Of a stretch of 64,000 nucleotides of DNA, positions 22,509-32,321 are shown in pieces; position 1 is the first letter of the stretch; each line of letters begins with the position of its first letter. The notes under the pieces were generated by a model that made no database searches, was not told the DNA's origin, and saw only the letters and a list, made by a program, of their open reading frames with translations. A program made the position numbers and the translations under genes. This DNA is from Eustoma russellianum (taxonomy: Eukaryota > Streptophyta > Magnoliopsida > Gentianales > Gentianaceae): contig AP025057.1 of the NCBI GenBank assembly GCA_036186865.1, forward strand, positions 28,888,731 through 28,952,730, read 5' to 3'.

Positions 22509-22512
<4 letters not shown>
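22484..22512 (+). repeat. Viral terminal repeat, right copy (29 bp)
   Basis: Identical to 14863-14891. Viral sequence stops here, one base into the primer site, and is followed at once by host TA repeats. Confidence 0.9.
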
Positions 22513-22565
<53 letters not shown>

Positions 22566-22630
22566 CATGTCGGTGCGTATTATATTTATGTGTGTGCATA
22601 TATATATATATATATATACATGTATATATG
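22513..22630. repeat. TA/CA microsatellite, right flank of the pararetrovirus
   Basis: (TA)n from the viral end to about 22555, then gacacacacaca and a second TA run near 22600-22618. It resembles the left flank at 14676-14862 and is probably the remainder of the target. Confidence 0.9.
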
Positions 22631-23005
22631 CATGTATTGATATACATAATGCACGTAATTATATATGTATAGGTAACCAGACATGTAATATCTATGAGAA
22701 TAAATACAATATTAATAAACCTAAGTGATATGTATCTGATGAAAACGCCACTCAATGTTATCTCGACTATTAGTACATTCCTCGTTTCTTATTCTAAACA
22801 TTCTCTAATAAAGTTATAATTCACATTTTTCACATTTACCACCATGCACAAATTTTCTTTTAACCTTATACAAAATTAAAAATATTGGCATTGTTAGTAA
22901 ACACTAATTAGGGATTTAGATCCTCTAACCCTTCCATATCTCATTTTCTAGGACCTTTAATGAAGGAATACTAAGTGTACTCTATTTTTTTTATAGTGAT
23001 GTGGC
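22631..23005. other. Intergenic, no feature seen
   Basis: AT-rich sequence with no recognisable gene or repeat up to the MITE. Confidence 0.5.
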
Positions 23006-23304
23006 TAGGGCTGTTTAACAAACCGAACAATTTGCGAACTGTTCGAGTTCGGTTCGTGTATTCGTTCGGTAATTGTCTGTAAATGAGCAAAATTCGAACA
23101 GCTGCTTGGGCTCGTTTACCAAAACAAGCTGAACTATTCGCAAACTATGCGATTCGTTTAAACAGTTATAGTGTTATCGAGTTGATCTCGAACAAATTTT
23201 AAACTTCGTTTAGCTAACGAACCGAGCCAAATAGTTTGTTTAGCTGAACGAATCCGAATTCAAAAACCTAATATTCGGTTCGGCTCAGTTCGTTAACGCA
23301 TCTA
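23006..23304. mobile_element. hAT-like MITE, copy 2
   Basis: 299 bp beginning TAGGGCTGTTTAAC and ending GTTAACGCATCTA, with the same cgaac-rich interior as copy 1. The flanks gatgtggc (22998-23005) and gttgtggc (23305-23312) are an 8-bp target duplication with one mismatch. Confidence 0.8.
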
Positions 23305-23312
23305 GTTGTGGC

Positions 23313-24839
23313 ATGATCATATATGGTCGGTGAAAAAATGAAATAGAAAATGGCTAGAGAATCTTTACCTACCGATTACCTTAAAAAAACGCATTACAAT
23401 ATTTAAATTGGTATCATACTACATGTTTGTTTTATTATTCGAATTCATAGTTTATTGTCACAGATTTATTGAATGAAGAAAAAAAATCCAATAGTCCAAA
23501 ACTCAATCATAATCAAAACTAAATAATCATAAATGTAACAAGAATCCAGACACTAGTTCTCAAGTTTAGACTATCAAAATAGAATGAAAAGAGTATCCTT
23601 TTGATACCAAAAGTCGCTTTAACATAGTTGTCGATTATGTTGGCTTACAAAACGTATGTCAAATCTTACATCACGTTCGAAAAGAATTATGAAATACCAA
23701 TTATACAAGGAACAATTCACCCCTCATTATACTAAACCAAATGATGTAATTAGCTATGGCAAAGTCAAAGAAGAAGGGGCTAAGAGCTTAAGAGAAAAAC
23801 ATATTAGTTCCTTGATAATCATTCTAAAATGGGTGAATAGAGTGCTAGACAATTTTTAAAATTTTTTCGGTTTAGCTCACTTTAACTCAAACGTTTTTTA
23901 AAATAAGAAAGAAGAAGATGAGAGATTATGAGTTTGTGACACGTAATTTAGAGTGGTCCAAATCTCATTGATTCTACTATAACGTCATTTTTAGATAAGT
24001 ATCGTTCTTTTCTTTTTGTAACACTAGACTTTTGCATCAATAAAATTTAAGAAAACGAACGACAAGTTTCTCTCTTTTGAATTTAATCATTATTTTTAGC
24101 AATTATTGCGATCTGAATTCTAACTTCGAGATATTTTTTCAAGGGTATATCAATGTTCTTGGATCCAAGAATATTGAGCAAACCAATGGCTGTTCGATTT
24201 TGGTCAAGCAAGAGGTCTAACAAAGATTTTTTTTTTTTTTTTTTTTTTTTGCGTAGCTATGTTTTTACAAAAAAGTCTAACAAGGTTATTTGTCCCATCT
24301 TTAATTTTCAAACTATGTATTGTGTGTTCTTTGTTTTGTTTATGTCTTTTTGTTTTCAAGAGATTTTAGGTTAATGTGTCTTCATAGACATACACCAATA
24401 TCGCCACCATAAAAAGATTATACAAGGGGTAAATGATATATACTTGGCCTATTAATTTCTCTTTGTAATCCCAACCACTAAGACATTCATCTTTATATAT
24501 TTTATTATATTTCCTAAATCATCACAGAAGTTACCATGATAGGTATCTAAAGATCTCAGCATGACATTATTGTTATCTTTTTTTGCATTATATTTAAGAA
24601 TTTGTTTAGCCATGGAGGGAGGTAAAAAAAAAACAAGTGCAAAAGTCTAAACTATTGATCTAAACAAGTTGTAAGATAACCCACTCCAGTCCTTGAAGTT
24701 CCAAACAACATTTATATTAATTTCTTGTAAACACTACAAGGAGCGTTTATATGGTTGGACAATGGAAGGAAGAAGTATCCAATAATAACTGCAAATGTTT
24801 CAAATTTATCATTTTACCGTCAACTTAGCCAATCAATGC
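23313..24839. other. Intergenic, no gene seen
   Basis: AT-rich DNA with short ORFs only, none resembling a family. A 24-nt T run lies at 24227-24250. It may be the tail of an unrecognised antisense retroposon, but nothing else supports that. Confidence 0.5.
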
Positions 24840-24886
24840 TCTCCTCAACCCCACTTTACTCACCTCTTTTGTGACCACGCAATACG

Positions 24887-25290
24887 TGTTGAAATTGGCT
24901 TATTTCATTTGTACCACATCGGTGGTAAAGAAGTGAATAGGGAATTTTAGACCTATAAATAAACCCCTCCTCTTCTTATGTAAATCATCCCAAAACTTGT
25001 ATCTTCTTCTACATATAAATAGAAGCAAGCAATTCAGCAATTGTTCGGAGATCAAGCTATCTTGGCTGAAGCTCTAGTGGCAAAGCTTTCGGGTGTGTTT
25101 CTCTCTTTATCTCTTTTCTTGTTCTGTTCTCTTTATTGTTGTTTTACTGCTTTCTTTCCTATTGTAGTATAGTATTCAATATTATTTGTCGGGTAGTTTT
25201 GTTAGTGTTCTGTCCAGTTCACTAGTTCTGAACTGGTGCATTTCACTAGTTGTGTTGTCGTAGTGGAAAAAATACCCGATTTTCCCAACA
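24887..25290 (+). repeat. 5' LTR of copia A
   Basis: 404 bp, TGTTGAAATT...TTCCCAACA. A TATA box TATAAATA lies at 24954-24961. The transcribed part ends shortly before the primer site. Confidence 0.95.
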
Positions 25291-25369
25291 AGTGGTATCA
25301 GAGACGAAGGTTCGCCCTTGGGCTGTTTGAAATTTGTTGTAATATTGAATACTATATATTGAGTCTGTA

Positions 25370-26110
25370 ATGGCAACTAAAGATCAAGAAGCGAAGGGTG
25401 TGATCTCAAATATTCCATCGGGGGTATCGGTCTCCTTGTCATCATGGTCGAGGTTCCAGGTGTCCGGTTTGAAATTGGCGGTGGAAATATTTGATGGTAC
25501 TGGCCTTTTCGATATGTGGCAAGGAGAGGTCTTGGACTCTCTTTTCCAACAGGGTCTTGATATTGCCATTGAAGGAAAGAAACCAGAAGAGATAGAAGAT
25601 AAAGAGTGGAGTATCATTAATCGGTTGGCGTGCGGAACTATTAGATCTTGCCTGTCCAGAGAGCAGAAGTATGCCTTTAAGAGTGAAACTTCTGCACACA
25701 AACTGTGGAAGGCATTGGAGGACAAGTTTCTGAAAAAGAGTGGTCAGAACAAGCTCCTCATGAAGAAAAGACTGTTCCGATTTGATTACCGACCAGGTAC
25801 TACTATGAATGAACACATTACTATGTTTAATCAATTAGTAGCAGACCTGCTGAATTTAGATGTGAAATTTGAGGATGAAGATCTGGCTTTGATGTTGTTA
25901 TCGTCTCTTCCCGATGAATTTGAACATTTGGAAACTACGTTACTTCATGGGAAAGAGAATGTGTCGTTAGATGCTGTTTGTTCTGCTTTGTATAGTCATG
26001 AATTGAGAAAGCAGGATAAGATAAAAAAACAAATCAACGACATCAGAAGAAGCATTGGTGGCAAGAGGTCGTCAGCAAAGCCAGACAAAAGGAAGAAGAG
26101 AAAGGTCTAA
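25370..26110 (+). pseudogene. Copia A gag
   Basis: 246 codons from the ATG. This is the capsid-forming Gag of a copia element. Recognised by the UBN2-type core with AHKLWKALEDKF, MNEHITMFNQLVADLL, DEDLALMLLSSLPDEF and DAVCSALYSHELRK. The zinc knuckle belongs to the next frame, which overlaps from 26055; a one-base shift within the Lys/Arg-rich segment near 26,090 separates the two. A programmed frameshift is possible, but one decayed base is simpler. Confidence 0.9.
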
Positions 26111-29100
26111 GTCCAAAGGCCGAGCCGTTGCAAAAGACGAGTGTGCTTTCTGTCATGAGAAAAGGCACTGGAAGAAAGACTGTCCAAAGCTGAAAAAGAA
26201 AGGGAAGACTCCGCAAGATACAAATGTTGCAGAATGCAAAAGTGATGCGGAATCAGATATCTCTTTGACTGTCTCGCCTTCAGCATCATTACATCCAGAT
26301 GAGTGGATATTAGATTCAGGTTGTACCTATCATATGTGTCCTATTTGGGAATTTTTCTTTGAATTCCAGGAACTTGGTGGGGTTGTTTACATGGGTAATG
26401 ATAATCCATGTAAAACAACTGGGATAGGATCAATCAAGCTGCGAAATCATGATGGATCCACCAGAATTTTACGGGATGTACGATACGTGCCAAAGTTGAA
26501 GAAGAATCTCATCTCTTTGGGGGCCTTAGAATCTAAAGGCTTAGTTGTGACGATGCGAGATGGAGTTCTTAAAGCAACTTCAGGAGCACTGGTGATGTTG
26601 AAAGGTACGAGGAAAAACAATCTGTATTACTACCAAGGTAATACAGTGGTGGGGGCAGTAGCGGCAGCAACTTCTAGCACAAAGAAGGATGCTGAGGCAA
26701 CGAAGCTGTGGCATATGAGGTTGGGACATGCTGGAGAAAAGTTCTTGCAAATTCTTGCCAAGCAAGGACTCTTGAAAGGTACTAAGGCTTGCAAACTTGA
26801 ATTTTGTGAGCATTGTGTTCTTGGAAAACAACGAAGAGTGAAATTTGGCACTGCGATTCATAATACCAAGGGTATTCTGGATTATGTGCATTCAGATGTG
26901 TGGGGACCTGCCAAGACTCCATCTATTGGAGGTAGGCATTATTTTGTCACCTTTGTTGATGATTTTTCAAGAAGAGTTTGAGTGTATACAATGAAGAACA
27001 AAGATGATGTGCTTGACATTTTCCTTAAGTGGAAAGCACAAGTTGAAAACCAGACAGGAAGGAAGATTAAGGTTCTCCGAACAGACAATGGAGGAGAACA
27101 CAAGAATGATCCATTCCTGAAGGTATGCCAAGACTGTGGCATAGTTCGACACTTCACTGTTAGAAAGACACCACGGCAGAATGGCGTGTCAGAGCGTATG
27201 AACAAGACACTTGTGGAGAAAGTTCGTTGTATGCTGTCTAATGCTGGGATAGACAGAAAATTTTGGGCTGAGGCTGTGACGTACGCTCAACATACCGTCA
27301 ATCGGTTACCATCATCTGCTATAGATGGCAAAACTCCGTTGGAGGCATGGTCTGGAAAACCTGCAACTGATTATGATTCTTTGCATGTTTTTGGTTCTAT
27401 TGCATATTATCATATGATTGAATCAAAGTTGGATCCACGGGCAAAGAAGGCTCTTTTCATGGGCTTCAATCCTGGAGTGAAGGGATACTATTTATGGTGT
27501 CTGGAGGCAAAGAAGACGATTATCAGCAGAGATGTTAACAAGGTAAATCAAGGAGCTGATAGTACTCTACAGCAGGTGGAGTGTACTCCGAAGCAGGTGG
27601 AGTTTGAGCAAAGAGTGGTGATCCCAGCATGAAGCACCACCAGTGACTCTCCTATGGCAGAAGAAGAGTCAGATGAAGAAGAGGATTCTACCCAAGAACC
27701 TCAACAGCAATCGGCGCCCATTGCAGTTCGAAGGCAAAGACGAGAAATTCAAAAGCCTACTCGTTTTGCTGACATGGTAGCCTATGCACTTCCAGTTGTT
27801 GATGACATTCCATCCACTTACTCAGAAGCTATTCTAAGTCCAGAAAGGGAAAGCTGGGCAGGTGCAATGGAAGAAGAGATGCAATCTCTGAAGAAGAACA
27901 ATACGTGGAAGCTGGCACAACTACCAGAAGATAAGAAGGCAATTGGGTGCAAATGGGTATTTGCAAAGAAAGAAGGATTTCCTCATAAAGAAGATGTTCG
28001 CTACAAGGCAAGGTTGGTGGCTAAAGGCTTTGCTCAGAGGGAGGAAATTGATTACAATGAAGTGTTTTCTCCAGTTGTTAAACATTCCTCCATTAGGATA
28101 TTGTTGGCCTTGGTAGCACAGTTGAATTTGGAGCTAGCTCAACTTGATGTGAAGACCGCGTTCCTACACGGTGATTTGGAGGAGGAAATCTACATGACTC
28201 AGCCAGAAGGATATAAGGTTGCCAGTAAAGAAAATTTGGTGTGTAAACTTACCAAATCGTTATACGGACTGAAACAATCTCCAAGACAGTGGTACAAACG
28301 ATTTGATAAGTTTATGAAGGGTCAGTCGTACAAAAGGAGCAAATACGACCATTGTGTGTATTTGCGCAGACTTCAAGATGGTTCCTACATCTACTTACTC
28401 TTATATGTTGATGACATGCTGATAGCAGCAAAGAGCCAAGCAGATATTAACAAGTTGAAGGCTCAGTTGAGTAAAGAGTTTGAGATGAAGGATTTGGGGG
28501 AAGCCAAGAAGATTCTCGGCATGGAAATAAGCAGAGACAGAGAGAGGGGTAAACTTTGGCTGTCACAGAAACAGTATTTGCAGAAGGTACTACAACGGTT
28601 TGGTATGCACGAAGATACAAAACTTGTAAGTACCCGACTTGCTCCTCATTTGAAACTGAGTAGCCGTTTGTCTCCAACTACTGATGAAGAACGAGAATAC
28701 ATGGCAAAAGTCCCATATGCGAATGCAGTTGGAAGTTTGATGTATGCGATGGTGTGTACGAGACCAGATATTTCACAGTCTGTTAGTGTTGTTAGTAGAT
28801 ACATGCATGATCCAGGCAAGGGTCATTGGCAAGCTGTGAAATGGATTCTACGGTACCTCCAAAATACCGTAGATGTTGGATTGGAATTTGAGCAAGATAA
28901 ATCACTTGGTCAAGGCGTAATTGGATATTGTGATTCTGATTATGCTAGAGATTTGGATAAGCGACGATCTACAACTGGCTATTTGTTCACTTTAGCAAAA
29001 GCGCCAATTAGTTGGAAATCTACCTTATAGTCAACGGTGGCTTTGTCTACAACAGAGGCAGAGTATATGGCGATTACAGAGGCTGTGAAGGAAGCAATTT

Positions 29101-29381
29101 GGCTTTATGAGTTGCTTAAAGACTTGGGAGTTGATCAGAAACAACTTGAAGTATATTCTGACAGTCAGAGTGGTATTCATTTAGCAAAGAATCAAGTCTT
29201 TCATGCACGAACAAAGCATATTGATGTTCGCTATCATTTTGTGCGGGAAATTCTCGAAGAAGGGGAGATACTTCTCCAGAAGATTCATACTACAGAGAAT
29301 TCTGCAGATATATTGACCAAGGTTGTTACAAGGGCCAAGTTTGAACATTGTTTAGACTTGGTTAATATCTTGCGCGTTTGA
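26055..29381 (+). pseudogene. Copia A zinc knuckle, protease, integrase, RT and RNase H
   Basis: One frame to 29381, broken by TGA (26979-26981), TGA (27630-27632) and TAG (29028-29030). In order: zinc knuckle CAFCHEKRHWKKDC; protease WILDSGCTYHMC; integrase zinc site LWHMRLGH with CEHC, then catalytic D in VHSDVWGP, D in RTDNGGEH and E in RQNGVSERMN; RT motifs YKARLVAKGFAQ, LDVKTAFLHGDL and LLLYVDDMLIA; RNase H with GYCDSDYARD, LSTTEAEYMA and SADILTKVV. The fragments are otherwise well preserved, in keeping with the low LTR divergence. Confidence 0.95.
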
Positions 29382-29485
29382 GTTGGTACTTCATAGTGCA
29401 ACATTTGAAAGCTCCACGAAGACTATTTTTTTTGTTGATATGTTTTGTATTTGGTAGGATTTGAAATTAAGCCAAGGTGGAGATT

Positions 29486-29889
29486 TGTTGAAATTGGCTT
29501 ATTTCATTTGTACCACATCGATGGTAAAGAAGTGAATAGGGAATTTTAGACCTATAAATAAACCCCTCCTCTTCTTATGTAAATCATCTCAAAACTTGTA
29601 TCTTCTTCTACATATAAATAGAAGCAAGCAATTCAGCAAGTGTTCGGAGATCAAGCTATCTTGGCTGAAGCTCTAGTGGCAAAGCTTTCGGGTGTGTTTC
29701 TCTCTTTATCTCTTTTCTTGTTTTGTTCTCTTTATTGTTGTGTTACTGCTTTCTTTCCTATTGTAGTATAGTATTCAATATTATTCGTCAGGTAGTTTTG
29801 TTAGTGTTCTGTCCAGTTCACTAGTTCTGAACTGGTGCATTTCACTAGTTGTGTTGTCGTAGTGGGAAAAATACCCGATTTTCCCAACA
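29486..29889 (+). repeat. 3' LTR of copia A
   Basis: 404 bp, same length as the 5' LTR with about eight substitutions and no indel. Directly preceded by the purine tract. Confidence 0.95.
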
Positions 29890-30022
29890 ATACGCGGCAG
29901 CAAGAGGGGGTGGTAAAGCTAGATGAGGGTCACCTGCATCTAGCCTCACCATCCTCTCTTACTGCCACATGTCGGGCGGTCATGCGTAACCGCACCTCCT
30001 TGCGGTGAGGGGATCCTATCCC

Positions 30023-30326
30023 AACGGCATTGGTTAAACGCGATTCTAAGCTGCTACTGTGGTTTACCAATTCAAAGACATCGGTTCACCCATCCTTTTT
30101 TGTTTTTCATTTCGTCACGCTTTACCGATCTAAGGGTCTGAGTTAAACAAATTAAAAATTAGATAAATAAATTCCGTTAAAGTCAAAGTGGTTTACCAAT
30201 TCAAGGATTTTCTTTCTCATCTAACTCATTCTATTTTGATTGAAGTTTATTCAATCTACACTTGCTCATTTGTCATCTAACTCACTCTACTTTGACTGAA
30301 GTTGATGAAGTAAATTAGACTAAAAC
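30023..30326. other. Intergenic, no feature seen
   Basis: Ordinary AT-rich sequence between the hairpin element remnant and the next MITE. Confidence 0.5.
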
Positions 30327-30615
30327 TAGGAGTGTTAACGAACGGAGCCGAATTGAGGACTAAGTTTTCGAATTTGAATTCGGTTAGCTAAACAAACTGT
30401 TCAGCTCGGCTCGTTTAGCTAAACGAACTTTAAAATTGGTTCTAATTTGACTCGATACTGTTTAAACGAGCTGAATAGTTCGCGAACAGTTTGGCTCGTT
30501 TAACTAAACGAACCAGAATACATGTTCGAATTTGGCTCGTTAACAAATAATTACCGAACGAATACGAACCGAACTTGAACAGTTCGCGAACTATTCAGTT
30601 CGTTCAACAACTCTA
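30327..30615. mobile_element. hAT-like MITE, copy 3 (inverted)
   Basis: 289 bp in the opposite orientation to copies 1 and 2: begins TAGGAGTGTTAACGAAC and ends TTCAACAACTCTA. It has a perfect 8-bp target duplication, actaaaac, at 30319-30326 and 30616-30623. It is the best-preserved insertion site of the three. Confidence 0.85.
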
Positions 30616-30623
30616 ACTAAAAC

Positions 30624-30928
30624 TATCTACGTATCTTTCAGTTGATTCAATATCTTTTCCACTTACTCCTTTCTCATCTAGCTCACTATTTTTTTTTTTG
30701 TTTTTTAGTCACAGTCTACCAATTTAAGGGCATGAGTTAAATAAATTGCGTTAAAGTCAAACTAAGACGGTATCTTTGAGTCTCATTTTCATATAATGTT
30801 AGAGCGACAGTTCATGTCGTTATTGTGATATAAATTGAGGTGAAAGAAATCTGATACGCATGCATATATTGTCACCCTTCTACACATACTACTTTCCTCT
30901 AAAGGCCAAAAGGAAAAAAGGCTTGTCA
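30624..30928. other. Intergenic, no feature seen
   Basis: No gene or repeat recognised up to the left LTR of the outer copia element. Confidence 0.5.
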
Positions 30929-31893
30929 TGTTGGATTTAATTTAATAAATCCCTAAATAGGACCGTTTAATCGAATCAATGGACAAAGTAACAAAATGCG
31001 GAAAAATATACCTTGCTTCATTGTTGTTGTTAATCTGAACATGTACGCTGCAACTGCTCCGACTGATGATGAATCTGGCGTGATCTAAGGATTCACGACC
31101 TCCCACCAATCGTTGATACACCCCTTGAATGGAATCAACAATTCACTGCTTTACCCGATAGAGAGGCTAGGCATTGTGGGCTTTATAGAACAAGGTTGAC
31201 TCACCCTCCCATTTTTCTCTCTCTATGGCCGAATTCTTAATTGTATTTGATGATATAAGGAGGTGAATGCCTCCTCCTTTATATAGAGGGAGAATAGGAG
31301 AATCCGAATTGGCATATTCCTTAATGGATAATGTTTCTTTTATCCCAGATGCCTGGAATATACTTGATGCTATATTCAAGTTATCTTTATCCATTATCCA
31401 ATAGGAATCCTGGTGGGCATATTCCTTTATGGATAGAGATTCTTTTATCCCAGATACCTGGAATATACTTGATGCTATATTCAAGTTATCTCTATCCATT
31501 ATCAAATATTATCTAATATTTAATAACAAATATTATTAAATATTATTTAATATTTAATTATTGTACCAACAATTATCTACTAGCCACACGTGGGTTGTCG
31601 CCCCTCGGAGACCAGATGTCGTAACTTTATGATCGTTGCACTTTGAGCCCATCCATCGCGGTCTCTGACTATTTGACTGTCTACATATTCAGGGTTTCCA
31701 TTTAGACCACACTATACATCTACGAGTATACCCGATGATCACTTAACATGTGGATGTTTTACGTAACAATAAATATTATTACGTGGCATATGTGACATAT
31801 AATATTATCATACATAACGTACACCTTATGATTAATTCGTATAAACTTTATCAACGTGCTGCGCATCACACGTATCTCGAATTAATCCCAACA
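30929..31893 (-). repeat. 3' LTR of copia B
   Basis: 965 bp, plus-strand reading TGTTGGATTT...TCCCAACA. It contains an internal imperfect duplication around 31315-31500 (two copies of a ~105-bp unit with tttatcccagat). Confidence 0.9.
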
Positions 31894-32321
31894 ATCTCTC
31901 ACTTGGACTATGTATGTATCTTAAAGATTATATGTCACTCCTTTTGAGCTCATATACCGTATGTCCTTTAATGTGTCTTTCTTTATCCGGTCCATCAGCA
32001 AATGTTAGCAAAAGACTTAAGCCGCACGCCGCCACATTGAATTAGTGACTTATCCCTCTTAAATCATGATGCTAACATTCTACTGAATGACATGGATACT
32101 GAAATGGATATGTAGTGTGGAATTAATATGCTAGGTGATCGTACATATTAATTCCAACTTGGCCCTACTTTAGCGAGATCAATAGAATTCAGAATGTATG
32201 CCGTAACTGCTTAATGTACATTACTTTTGCAGAAAAACTTTAATATAACCGGAATGTACATTATACTGTATGTCTGAAATAAAAAACTTTATTGAGCACA
32301 AAAAAACCTTACAGACTCCCA

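Larger units (their letters stand above)
14863..22512 (+). mobile_element. Endogenous pararetrovirus, florendovirus-like, one unit-length genome
   Basis: A 7,650-bp insertion holding every part of a plant pararetrovirus in order: tRNA-Met primer site, movement protein, coat protein, zinc knuckle, aspartic protease, reverse transcriptase, RNase H, a separate ORF2, a TATA promoter and a poly(A) signal. No integrase and no LTRs are present. The combination of movement and coat proteins, a polyprotein ORF1 plus an unrelated ORF2, a length of ~7.6 kb and location in TA repeats fits the genus Florendovirus in the Caulimoviridae. Base composition is far more AT-rich than the host exons. The reading frames are interrupted by several stops and frameshifts, so this is a dead copy. 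Right and left ends share a 29-bp repeat. Confidence 0.9.
24887..29889 (+). mobile_element. Ty1-copia retrotransposon A, complete, Tork/Tnt1-like
   Basis: A 5,003-bp element with 404-bp LTRs, a tRNA-Met primer site (25293-25303), gag and pol in copia order, and a purine tract aaggtggagatt (29474-29485). The target duplication ATACG is perfect (24882-24886 and 29890-29894). The two LTRs differ at about eight positions (~2%), so the insertion is recent by plant standards. Integrase precedes reverse transcriptase, which defines Ty1-copia. The coding region has one frameshift and three in-frame stops. Confidence 0.95.
24840..30022. mobile_element. Hairpin miniature element, copy 2, split by a copia insertion
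   Basis: The left part (24840-24886) and right part (29895-30022) together match the hairpin element at 3805-3967: gaccacgca before the break and cggcagcaagagggggtggt after it, ending tgaggggatcctatccc. The copia element at 24887-29889 plus its duplicated ATACG separates them. Removing the insert restores the palindrome at the expected point. No clear 10-bp duplication flanks this copy. Confidence 0.75.

Noticed and set aside
14863..22512. Classification as a Ty3-gypsy retrotransposon, suggested by protease-RT-RNase H order
   Set aside because: There is no integrase and no LTR, and movement and coat protein domains plus a second ORF are present.
25384..25834. Minus-strand ORFs of 113 and 130 codons, and similar ones at 26580-27205
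   Set aside because: They are shadows of the copia A gag and pol frames.
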